Shown in pieces: positions 1-4,752 of a DNA stretch of 5,318 nt. The notes under the pieces are model-generated. The model did not search any database, was not told where the DNA came from, and was given only the letters and a program-made list of their open reading frames with translations. The stretch's first letter is position 1. Each line of letters opens with the position of its first letter. The position numbers and the translations under genes are program-made. Source of the stretch: an uncultured Lachnospiraceae bacterium. GTDB taxonomy: Bacteria > Bacillota_A > Clostridia > Lachnospirales > Lachnospiraceae. The stretch spans positions 1-5,318 of the forward strand of contig CAMWWS010000219.1 in NCBI GenBank assembly GCA_947178085.1, in the 5' to 3' direction.

Positions 1-327
1 ATCGAAGATGTCGTCGGCAGGTTTTACTTTAAAAATGACTTTAGACCTGTGATAGTGGGAAATATAAGGACAGAAAGTGGAATGTCCGTTATTGATATCA
101 AAATACGTGTGCGTTTGCCTGTGCAGATAATTTTAGCTGTTTGCTTTGGCGTCGTGGGGATTAGCTTTTTAAGCGGACTTATTACTGTTTTTACAAATGC
201 AATGGACGGGGTGTCGATGATTCTTGGCTCTGTTGTAATGTTTGCTCTTTTACAGGCTATTGTAAGGATTGGGTTCTATTTTCCGGCGAAATATACGATG
301 AAGAAATTGGAAGAACTTCTTAAATAA
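1..327 (+). CDS. Small two-helix membrane protein of unknown function, 5' partial
   Basis: The reading frame is open from the first base (atc gaa gat, I-E-D) to TAA at 325-327, giving 108 visible codons. The gene therefore begins upstream of the window. A GTG at 49 would give a 92-residue protein, but the codons before it (RFYFKNDFRP) read as ordinary protein, so that is probably not the start. The visible part has a segment FYFKNDFRPVIVGNIR followed by a basic stretch, then two hydrophobic helices, VQIILAVCFGVVGISFLSGL and MILGSVVMFALLQAIV, and a short basic tail ending KKLEELLK. The motif 'aromatic-x-N-x-F-x-P-V-x-x-G-x-I' ahead of two helices resembles uncharacterised small membrane proteins from memory, with no known role. 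No terminator hairpin follows. I assign no function. Confidence 0.75.
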   Translation: MEDVVGRFYFKNDFRPVIVGNIRTESGMSVIDIKIRVRLPVQIILAVCFGVVGISFLSGLITVFTNAMDGVSMILGSVVMFALLQAIVRIGFYFPAKYTMKKLEELLK

Positions 328-335
328 TATATGAT
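307..335 (+). promoter_or_regulatory. Possible sigma-A promoter for the Cys-cluster gene
   Basis: TTGGAA (307-312) and TATGAT (330-335) are separated by exactly 17 nt, matching the housekeeping consensus at 4/6 and 5/6 positions. The -35 would lie inside the last codons of the preceding gene. Transcription would start near 342, leaving a leader of about 55 nt. In AT-rich DNA such matches occur by chance, and readthrough from the preceding gene is an alternative. Confidence 0.35.
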
Positions 336-397
336 TTTATAGATATGTAATTGTTGGACTGAGATTATGCGAATTATTATATGGAGAACAATTTAAT

Positions 398-877
398 ATG
401 GAAAAGCAGATAGAAAATTACATTGAAGAAAACTTAACTGATGGAGCACAGCAAACTGCATTAGAGTTTATTAACTATTTACGGACAAACGAATTTGAAT
501 TTGCCAAAGACAACGGTTATTGGAAAGATAAAATTTATTATTTGATAAAATTCAGAAATGAGTGTGTATGCTTTATTGCGATTAAAGATCCCGATGAACC
601 GAAAAATCTTTGGACAATATGGTCTGACGATAGTAAGGCATACGAGGATTCTTCGGTGGAAGAAGATATAAAGAATATTGCATGGCAATATGTAGACCAT
701 TGCGGCAACTGCGGTTCGTGCGGAGGCGGCAAACATAAAATAGTGTTTGGAAAGAGCTTTGAAAGAGTTTGCGGATGCACTTTCCGAGTTGATAATCCTA
801 AGGAAAGCAATCTTCCCTTTTTGAAAAAGATGGTTGAGCTGCGTAAAAACGATATTTTGAGAATGTTCAGTGTTTAG
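398..877 (+). CDS. Cysteine-cluster protein of unknown function (159 aa)
   Basis: ATG at 398 is preceded by GGAGAA (383-388) at 9 nt, a good Shine-Dalgarno site, and the frame ends at TAG 875-877. The protein is soluble: there is no signal peptide or membrane segment. Residues 1-100 are mixed charged and aromatic (for example LWTIWSDDSKAYED around 71-84). The C-terminal third holds a compact cluster, HCGNCGSCGGGK (101-112), then IVFGKSFERVCGC (115-127) and a DNP turn at 132-134. H101, C102, C105, C108, C125 and C127 could bind a metal such as zinc, which is inference from spacing alone. The protein ends in a basic helix (KKMVELRKNDILRMF). I do not recognise a characterised family. It lies 70 bp after the membrane-protein gene on the same strand and converges on the anti-sigma gene. 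Confidence 0.85.
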   Translation: MEKQIENYIEENLTDGAQQTALEFINYLRTNEFEFAKDNGYWKDKIYYLIKFRNECVCFIAIKDPDEPKNLWTIWSDDSKAYEDSSVEEDIKNIAWQYVDHCGNCGSCGGGKHKIVFGKSFERVCGCTFRVDNPKESNLPFLKKMVELRKNDILRMFSV

Positions 878-886
878 AGATAAGTA

Positions 887-912
887 AAGTTTAGGCTTGC
901 CAGCCTAAACTT
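887..912. terminator. Bidirectional terminator-like hairpin between convergent genes
   Basis: AAGTTTAGGCT (887-897) pairs perfectly with AGCCTAAACTT (902-912), an 11-bp stem closed by a TGCC tetraloop. It lies 9 nt after the stop of the plus-strand gene and 21 nt beyond the stop of the minus-strand anti-sigma gene, the usual place for a shared terminator. The U-tract is poor on both sides: the plus side reads CAAATAAAATATAATTTTA, the minus side TACTTATCTC. Termination may therefore be inefficient, or the stem may mainly protect 3' ends. Confidence 0.7.
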
Positions 913-933
913 CAAATAAAATATAATTTTATG

Positions 934-1746
934 TCATTTCCTGTGTAGATATTTCTTAATCGGAACACTTATTAAAATACTTGCCAGAACACCCGCTAAA
1001 CCTATTACTATTGTCAAAAACGCCATTCGTGAAAATCTTATCATGAAGCTTTCGGGAGTATCCATATGGTATAGCCAGGATGCGTATTGCTGGGCTAGGG
1101 AAAGTCCGGTTATATCAAGGCATAGGAGCCAGTTACAGTTTTTGTTTTTCTTAACTATGCAGATAAAGTGATAGATAAAAAAAGCAAACTGAATAATAAA
1201 GGCTATGATAAACTGCCATGTCAAAAAAGGTCCACACTGCGTAACATCCAGCCCAAACGGAATCACTCCTTTTGAGATTTTTCTTATAAAATAGAACAGC
1301 ATTAGCGTAATGTAGATGTCTGCCAGAAGAGAGACTGCACCGGTAGCATATTCCGACATGCCGGGTAATTTTTTATCTTTATAATCCATTCCGATAAGAA
1401 AAGTCATAAGTATGAATGTTATAAACAGAGCTAAATATGCGGACTGTGATAAAAATACCGTATTTGTAAAAGCACAGAATCCGGTAACGGTTAAAAGTAC
1501 CATGAGAAGGCAGCAAATCACATTTTGATATTTCATTCTTTTTTTGAGTTTCCTTAGACCGTCTAATGACTTTTGTTCAAGTTTTGTATCTGTTAATGAG
1601 TTATCTTTATATAGAGCCAGCATTCGACGGCATTCACTGCAATCTTTAATATGTTCCTCCACACAAATCTTTGTTGCCTCGGAACAAATCTCGTCTGCAT
1701 AGACAGGAATCAGGTCTTTAATAATATCACAATTCATCTTTTTCAT
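934..1746 (-). CDS. Zinc-finger anti-sigma factor with about six membrane helices
   Basis: This 270-residue protein is the probable partner of the ECF sigma factor encoded immediately upstream. The N-terminal cytoplasmic part (1-70) carries the zf-HC2/ZAS-type signature: C6 near the start, then H32-IKD-C36-SE-C39 (HxxxCxxC). In such anti-sigma factors this module holds the sigma factor inactive. After a basic stretch (KLKKRMKYQ) come about six hydrophobic segments near 75-95, 102-120, 136-154, 176-198, 205-225 and 241-262, ending in a basic tail. The start at 1746 is fixed by AGGAGG at 1753-1758, 6 nt away. M4 is an alternative with less good spacing. The gene overlaps the sigma gene by 20 nt, which implies translational coupling. 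Many ECF anti-sigmas have a single helix; this one is polytopic, so the signal may be sensed in the membrane. The signal is unknown. Confidence 0.88.
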   Translation of the reverse strand: MKKMNCDIIKDLIPVYADEICSEATKICVEEHIKDCSECRRMLALYKDNSLTDTKLEQKSLDGLRKLKKRMKYQNVICCLLMVLLTVTGFCAFTNTVFLSQSAYLALFITFILMTFLIGMDYKDKKLPGMSEYATGAVSLLADIYITLMLFYFIRKISKGVIPFGLDVTQCGPFLTWQFIIAFIIQFAFFIYHFICIVKKNKNCNWLLCLDITGLSLAQQYASWLYHMDTPESFMIRFSRMAFLTIVIGLAGVLASILISVPIKKYLHRK

Positions 1747-2212
1747 AATTGCCCTCCTTAATAAGTATCATTTTTGCCCGGAAAAAGATAACTCTTGCCT
1801 TGGCCTCACTCATTCCAAGCATGCTGCCAATTTCCCTGTATGACAGTTCGCCAAGTACTCTGAGCTCCACGACTTTTTTCATTTCTAAAGGAAGCTTTTG
1901 CAGTCTGTCCCATACATCCGCAAGCTCAATACTTGCGATTGCCTGCTGCTCCGTATTGGTGTCAGATTCATATGACTCATCCAGCTCTTCTAACTGCACA
2001 CGATTATCTTTAGCCCAATGCTGGTACAATAAGTGCTTGGCAATCTGGCAAAGCCATGTGGAAACTTTACAGCTTTTGTCATAAGAATCAATGGACTCTA
2101 TAGCCTTTAGAAATGTTTCCTGCATCAAATCCTCTGCAAGCAGCGCATCTTTGCATCTCTTATACAAAAAGTAAAATACTATCTGTGAATACTGTCTGTA
2201 TATTTCATCCAT
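1727..2212 (-). CDS. ECF-family RNA polymerase sigma factor (161 aa)
   Basis: This is a typical group 4 (ECF) sigma-70 factor in length and organisation. Region 2 spans roughly residues 3-67, with the region 2.2 helix AEDLMQETFLKA (26-37) that contacts core RNA polymerase and the conserved STWLCQIAKH segment (51-60) of region 2.4, which recognises the -10 element. An acidic linker (LEELDESYESDTNTEQQ) connects to region 4 (about 97-150). Its helix-turn-helix, SYREIGSMLGMSEAKARVIF (124-143), should read the -35 element. The start is ATG 2210-2212. The Shine-Dalgarno site is weak (ACGGGG about 10 nt upstream), and no in-frame start further upstream fits better. Its end overlaps the anti-sigma gene by 20 nt, and an ECF-type promoter lies just upstream, suggesting autoregulation. 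It is not assignable to a named sigma factor; regulon unknown. Confidence 0.95.
   Translation of the reverse strand: MDEIYRQYSQIVFYFLYKRCKDALLAEDLMQETFLKAIESIDSYDKSCKVSTWLCQIAKHLLYQHWAKDNRVQLEELDESYESDTNTEQQAIASIELADVWDRLQKLPLEMKKVVELRVLGELSYREIGSMLGMSEAKARVIFFRAKMILIKEGNYEKDEL
1753..1758 (-). promoter_or_regulatory. Strong ribosome binding site of the anti-sigma gene
   Basis: On the minus strand the sequence reads AAGGAGGGCAATTATG, so AGGAGG is 6 nt from the ATG at 1744-1746. The site lies inside the 3' end of the sigma coding sequence and decides the anti-sigma start. It is stronger than the site in front of the sigma gene, which would favour at least as much anti-sigma as sigma protein. 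Confidence 0.8.
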
Positions 2213-2242
2213 CCGTTCATAACCCCGTTTCTATTTTATATA

Positions 2243-2267
2243 TCCGATTTGGAGAGGGTTTGTTACA
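2243..2267 (-). promoter_or_regulatory. ECF-type promoter, probably autoregulatory
   Basis: Minus-strand reading gives TGTAAC (plus 2262-2267), 15 nt, then CGGA (plus 2243-2246) followed by TATATAAA. ECF promoters characteristically have an AAC-containing -35 and a CG-starting -10 about 15-17 nt apart. An A8 tract (plus T8, 2271-2278) sits just upstream of the -35 like an UP element. Transcription would start near 2236, about 25 nt before the sigma ATG. The -35 also falls in a small inverted repeat, GTTTG-TTA-CAAAC (2258-2270). Confidence 0.65.
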
Positions 2268-2283
2268 AACTTTTTTTTAGTTA

Positions 2284-2292
2284 ATTATAACA
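2284..2292 (-). promoter_or_regulatory. Possible housekeeping extended -10 promoter for the sigma operon
   Basis: The minus strand reads TGTTATAAT here, a perfect TATAAT with the extended TGn element. No good -35 is seen 16-18 nt upstream (CAAAAG at plus 2307-2312). It could supply basal sigma/anti-sigma transcription, starting near 2277 and running through the ECF-type promoter. The region is very AT-rich, so a chance match is possible. Confidence 0.35.
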
Positions 2293-2360
2293 AATTTTTG
2301 ATATTGCTTTTGGAATATAATTTTTGGAAGTTAATATATATTTTCCTTTATGCCGTTATG

Positions 2361-2369
2361 TGATACAAT
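2361..2369 (+). promoter_or_regulatory. Likely extended -10 promoter of the ABC operon
   Basis: TGATACAAT has the extended TG-n motif and TACAAT (5/6 match to TATAAT). The -35 position about 17 nt upstream is TTTTCC, a poor match, as is tolerated for extended -10 promoters. Transcription would begin near 2376, giving a leader of about 165 nt before the ATPase start. No ECF-type promoter was seen facing this way. Confidence 0.4.
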
Positions 2370-2399
2370 TTATATAGATTGAGAAATCAAAGAGTTTTC

Positions 2400-2417
2400 A
2401 CACATGTTTACATGTGT
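2400..2417. repeat. 18-bp palindrome, possible operator or leader hairpin
   Basis: ACACATGT (2400-2407) and ACATGTGT (2410-2417) are perfect 8-bp inverted arms around TT. As DNA it would suit a dimeric repressor lying about 25 nt downstream of the predicted ABC-operon start. As RNA it would form a 7-bp stem with a TTTA loop. I cannot match it to a known regulator's site. Confidence 0.6.
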
Positions 2418-2437
2418 TATGCAATATTTAGTACAAA

Positions 2438-2452
2438 AGCGCTTAAAGCGCT
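2438..2452. repeat. 15-bp palindrome AGCGCTT-A-AAGCGCT
   Basis: Two perfect 7-bp arms (2438-2444 and 2446-2452) surround a single A. The same bases also form a direct repeat of AAAGCGCT (2436-2443 and 2445-2452) with a 9-nt step. The GC-rich core stands out in AT-rich surroundings. As RNA it could form a 5-bp stem with a TTAAA loop. It lies 20 bp after the first palindrome and 28 bp before the possible leader ORF. Confidence 0.55.
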
Positions 2453-2480
2453 GTCCAAACTCGCAGGTTGAGAGATAAGC

Positions 2481-2555
2481 ATGGCTGTTAATGTGAAAAA
2501 TGAATTTTGCAGATTTAAGAAAGATGCAGGGTTTATTACATATGAAGATGATTGA
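2481..2555 (+). CDS. Possible 24-residue leader peptide overlapping the ABC ATPase start
   Basis: ATG 2481 opens a 24-codon frame, MAVNVKNEF...GFITYEDD, ending at TGA 2553-2555, inside the first codons of the ATPase gene and in a different frame. A purine-rich GAGAG (2470-2474) lies 6 nt before the ATG. The composition (mixed charged, aromatic, one Cys) is protein-like and reads better than the N-terminal extension that an ATPase start at 2500 would give. It may be a translated leader coupling ribosomes to the ATPase start, a remnant of a lost upstream gene, or chance. No family was recognised. Confidence 0.3.
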   Translation: MAVNVKNEFCRFKKDAGFITYEDD

Positions 2556-3216
2556 AATAAACAATCTCACAAGTACATATGGAAAAAAGAAGGTGCTAAA
2601 CGGCGTTTCATTGTGCGCTGAGCAAGGAGAATGCATCGGTATTGTCGGTCCTAACGGCTGCGGCAAATCTACGCTGCTTTCCATTATGGCGGGAACTTTG
2701 CGGCCTTTATCCGGGGAAATCAGCTATTATGGTCATGACGCGCTTAAGAACCGCACCGTCTTTACTAAAATGACTGGATATGTCCCACAGGAAAATCCAC
2801 TTATGGCGGAACTCAGTGTTTATGATAATCTGCGTCTATGGTATACGGATAAGGCGGAGCTAAAAAAGGAGTTGGAGCAGGGTTTTCTGAAGATTCTGGG
2901 GATTCAGGAGTTTATCAAGATGCCTGTTTCCAAGCTTTCCGGGGGAATGAAAAAGAGAGTCAGCATAGGTATAGCATTATTGGGAATGCCGCCTGTTCTG
3001 ATTCTGGATGAACCCAGCGCTGCGCTTGATTTGGTTTGTAAGGAAGAGATTAAGAGCTATCTTCGGATTTATCTGGAGAAAAAGGGAACGGTTGTGATTA
3101 CGACGCATGAAGAGAGCGAATTGGAACTCTGCAACAGTCTGTATGTGATGAAGGACGGGAAGCTTAATGAAGCGGATAGGACGCTGAGGGGAGAAAAATT
3201 AACGGCTCGGTTTTAA
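2542..3216 (+). CDS. ABC transporter ATP-binding protein (ABC-2 exporter type)
   Basis: This is the cytoplasmic ATPase that should power the ABC-2 permease encoded two genes downstream. All nucleotide-binding motifs are present. Counting from the chosen start, they are Walker A GPNGCGKST (36-44), Q-loop at VPQENP (81-86), signature LSGGM (132-136), Walker B VLILDEP (152-158) with its catalytic Glu, D-loop SAALD (159-163) and the switch His in TTHEE (187-191). At 224 residues it is short, ending soon after the core fold without an added C-terminal domain. The frame is open back to ATG 2500, but the family normally begins near MIEINNLTSTYGKKKVL. I chose ATG 2542, with GCAGGG (2526-2531) 10 nt upstream; ATG 2548 is equally possible. 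A 53-bp gap without terminator follows. The substrate cannot be told from the ATPase. Confidence 0.93.
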   Translation: MKMIEINNLTSTYGKKKVLNGVSLCAEQGECIGIVGPNGCGKSTLLSIMAGTLRPLSGEISYYGHDALKNRTVFTKMTGYVPQENPLMAELSVYDNLRLWYTDKAELKKELEQGFLKILGIQEFIKMPVSKLSGGMKKRVSIGIALLGMPPVLILDEPSAALDLVCKEEIKSYLRIYLEKKGTVVITTHEESELELCNSLYVMKDGKLNEADRTLRGEKLTARF

Positions 3217-3269
3217 ACAGGTAAAGTAAAATAACAGTAAATAACATAAGAAAGGACGGTAACAATATA

Positions 3270-4727
3270 ATGGAACAGAATAATCAGAACAATCAGTATA
3301 GCCAGGATAATCAATATAATCAGAACAATCAGTATAATCAGAACAACCAGTATAATCAGAACAATCAATATAATCAGAATAATCCGTATAATCAGATCTA
3401 TATCCCTCAAGTGGAGGAAAAACCACATAAAAATACAAAAATTGTGGCAGCGGTTATTTTAGGCTGTGTTGTCGTATTTGCTGCAATAGCTGTAGCAGGC
3501 GCGCTGGTTGTAAGGGCTTATAACTCGGATGAGCGAAGGTTTATGAAGGGGTTTGTAAATCTTGCGGAGGAAATAAACGAGCGCAGGCAGTTATGGGAAA
3601 CTGCAACCGGAGAGTCATTAGCGGAGGGCGGCGGAAATACGCAGACAGAAATGTCTTTTAATCTGAGCGGGGATGAGCTTCCGGTTACTATAGGTCTGGA
3701 TATGTCTTTTTTAAGGGACAACAGCGCACGTAAGATTAGGTCTGATGCAGTGTTAAGCGTTATGAATAATGATTTGCTCAGTTACACGATTTATGGAGAT
3801 GATAAAAGGGTTATGCTTTCAATTCCGGAAATATGGCGGCAGAATTTTGAATTTTCTCCGAATCATATAGACAGGCAGTACAACGAATCTCTTCTTGCTG
3901 AAGAATTCGGAACCATAGATAGTGAGGATATTTCCATTGATTTCTTTGCGGAAAATGAAGATGATGTATCGGAGGACGTATTTAAAGAATGGTTAGATGA
4001 AATATTGGAGTTTTCGCAAAATATGAAAAATTCTACGACAGGTCCTGTTGAGGGGATAACAATAGAAAAACTTGACGGGACTGTAAGCGTCAGCTTTCCG
4101 GAAAAAGACGATAAAGAGTATGAGTGCAGGGAATATCGCATGGTTATTTCAAAAGAGTGGATTGAAAGAACGCAGGATGCCGAAGTGACGGTCAATACTA
4201 CGGGTGTAGAAGTCAGCGCGACTGTAACAAGTGATGCAGTAGTGCTTATCGATATGGATAAGAAAAACAGGATTATCAGAATAGCGTCGGAGAAACCGGT
4301 TCAGTTTCTGATAGAGTCCGATGAATTTTCCGGAATCGCGGGATATTCGATAAGCGTTGGCTTTTTAGGAGAAAAAAGAAGTATTGATGATATTTATGTC
4401 AACGTGGATGTTGATTATGTACTTGATATGTCAGAATGGTATTCCGAAGAAGAAAAATTTTTGTTTCAATTTGATTTAGAAATTGGATATAATGAAGATG
4501 ACACACGTGTCACAGCTGATATCAATAAACTGGAGATTTCTAATGATAGTATCGGTACCTTCAAACTGACGGGTAAAATTGACATGGAGCCGCTTAAAGA
4601 AAAAATAAAGCCATTGGAGGGTGAAACAATACAACTTTTCCGAATTACGGAAGAGGAGTATGAGGATTTGGAAGATCAGCTTTATGAAACAATAATGAAG
4701 TGGTGGACTTTATCATCATTTTTTTGA
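3270..4727 (+). CDS. Single-pass membrane protein with Q/N/Y-repeat tail and extracellular domain, function unknown
   Basis: ATG 3270 is preceded by AAAGGACGG (3251-3259). The 485-residue product has three parts. Residues 1-44 are a low-complexity tail of Gln, Asn and Tyr, built on the hexamer QYNQNN. After the basic segment KPHKNTK comes one membrane helix (about 57-82). With positive charge before the helix, the tail should be cytoplasmic and the remaining ~400 residues outside. That domain is acidic, has one cysteine (C286) and alternating beta-rich stretches, for example VMLSIPEIWRQNFEF (181-195) and NESLLAEEFG (205-214), and ends hydrophobically (KWWTLSSFF). I see no enzyme motif and recognise no named family; a lipoprotein-carrier-like beta fold is only a guess. 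Its place between ATPase and permease, with 53- and 25-bp gaps, suggests an accessory subunit of the exporter or a sensor for it. Confidence 0.88.
   Translation: MEQNNQNNQYSQDNQYNQNNQYNQNNQYNQNNQYNQNNPYNQIYIPQVEEKPHKNTKIVAAVILGCVVVFAAIAVAGALVVRAYNSDERRFMKGFVNLAEEINERRQLWETATGESLAEGGGNTQTEMSFNLSGDELPVTIGLDMSFLRDNSARKIRSDAVLSVMNNDLLSYTIYGDDKRVMLSIPEIWRQNFEFSPNHIDRQYNESLLAEEFGTIDSEDISIDFFAENEDDVSEDVFKEWLDEILEFSQNMKNSTTGPVEGITIEKLDGTVSVSFPEKDDKEYECREYRMVISKEWIERTQDAEVTVNTTGVEVSATVTSDAVVLIDMDKKNRIIRIASEKPVQFLIESDEFSGIAGYSISVGFLGEKRSIDDIYVNVDVDYVLDMSEWYSEEEKFLFQFDLEIGYNEDDTRVTADINKLEISNDSIGTFKLTGKIDMEPLKEKIKPLEGETIQLFRITEEEYEDLEDQLYETIMKWWTLSSFF
3294..3401 (+). repeat. Six 18-bp tandem units encoding QYNQNN-type hexapeptides
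   Basis: Six in-frame 18-bp units begin at 3294, 3312, 3330, 3348, 3366 and 3384. The best copies read CAGTATAATCAGAACAAT. The middle four encode QYNQNN exactly; the first gives QYSQDN and the last PYNQIY. Differences between middle units are mostly synonymous (CAG/CAA, AAC/AAT), and the unit length keeps the frame, so copy number could vary without disrupting the gene. Confidence 0.9.
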
Positions 4728-4735
4728 TTAGAACA

Positions 4736-4750
4736 TGCATTGGAGATGCA
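4736..4750 (+). promoter_or_regulatory. Permease ribosome binding site within a small hairpin loop
   Basis: TGCAT (4736-4740) and ATGCA (4746-4750) form a 5-bp stem whose TGGAG loop contains the Shine-Dalgarno bases GGAG (4742-4745), 7 nt from the permease ATG at 4753. The Shine-Dalgarno sequence supports the start. The stem is short, and its regulatory meaning is uncertain. Confidence 0.45.
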
Positions 4751-4752
4751 GG

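Larger units (their letters stand above)
2213..2541. other. Divergent regulatory spacer between sigma operon and ABC operon
   Basis: This 329-bp spacer has no conventional gene. From left to right it holds the weak sigma ribosome site, the ECF-type promoter (2243-2267), an A/T tract (2271-2278), a possible minus-strand extended -10 (2284-2292), a TATAAT on the plus strand (2316-2321) without a usable -35, a plus-strand extended -10 (2361-2369), two palindromes (2400-2417 and 2438-2452), and the first part of a possible short leader ORF (from 2481). The left 180 bp are much more AT-rich than the flanking genes. Confidence 0.7.

Noticed and set aside
354..382. TTGGAC-N17-TTATAT promoter in front of the Cys-cluster gene
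   Set aside because: Transcription would start around 389, after the Shine-Dalgarno GGAGAA at 383-388, so the mRNA would lack its ribosome site.
2258..2278. GTTTG-TTA-CAAAC followed by eight T as a plus-strand terminator
   Set aside because: The stem is only 5 bp and AT-rich, and no plus-strand gene ends nearby. It is better explained as the -35 region and A-tract of the minus-strand sigma promoter.
2377..2388. GATT-GAGA-AATC hairpin in the ABC leader
   Set aside because: It has a GNRA-like loop but only four weak base pairs, which is expected by chance in AT-rich sequence.
2500..2541. ATG 2500 as start of the ABC ATPase
   Set aside because: It would add 14 residues (MNFADLRKMQGLLH) that are atypical for the family, and no Shine-Dalgarno sequence precedes it.
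2370..2684. Minus-strand 104-codon frame opposite the start of the ABC ATPase
   Set aside because: It lies antisense to the Walker A region of a clear ATPase gene and across the promoter region. Its composition is that of a shadow frame.
3258..3271. GGTAAC and TATAAT just before the repeat-protein start as promoter elements
   Set aside because: The TATAAT overlaps the start codon and would start transcription inside the gene. GGTAAC has no CG-type -10 at the right distance.
3199..3438. Minus-strand reading frames with DCSDYT-like or LIVLII-like repeats
   Set aside because: Their repetition is simply the reverse strand of the 18-bp repeat encoding QYNQNN in the well-supported plus-strand gene. 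They have no credible ribosome site or family match.
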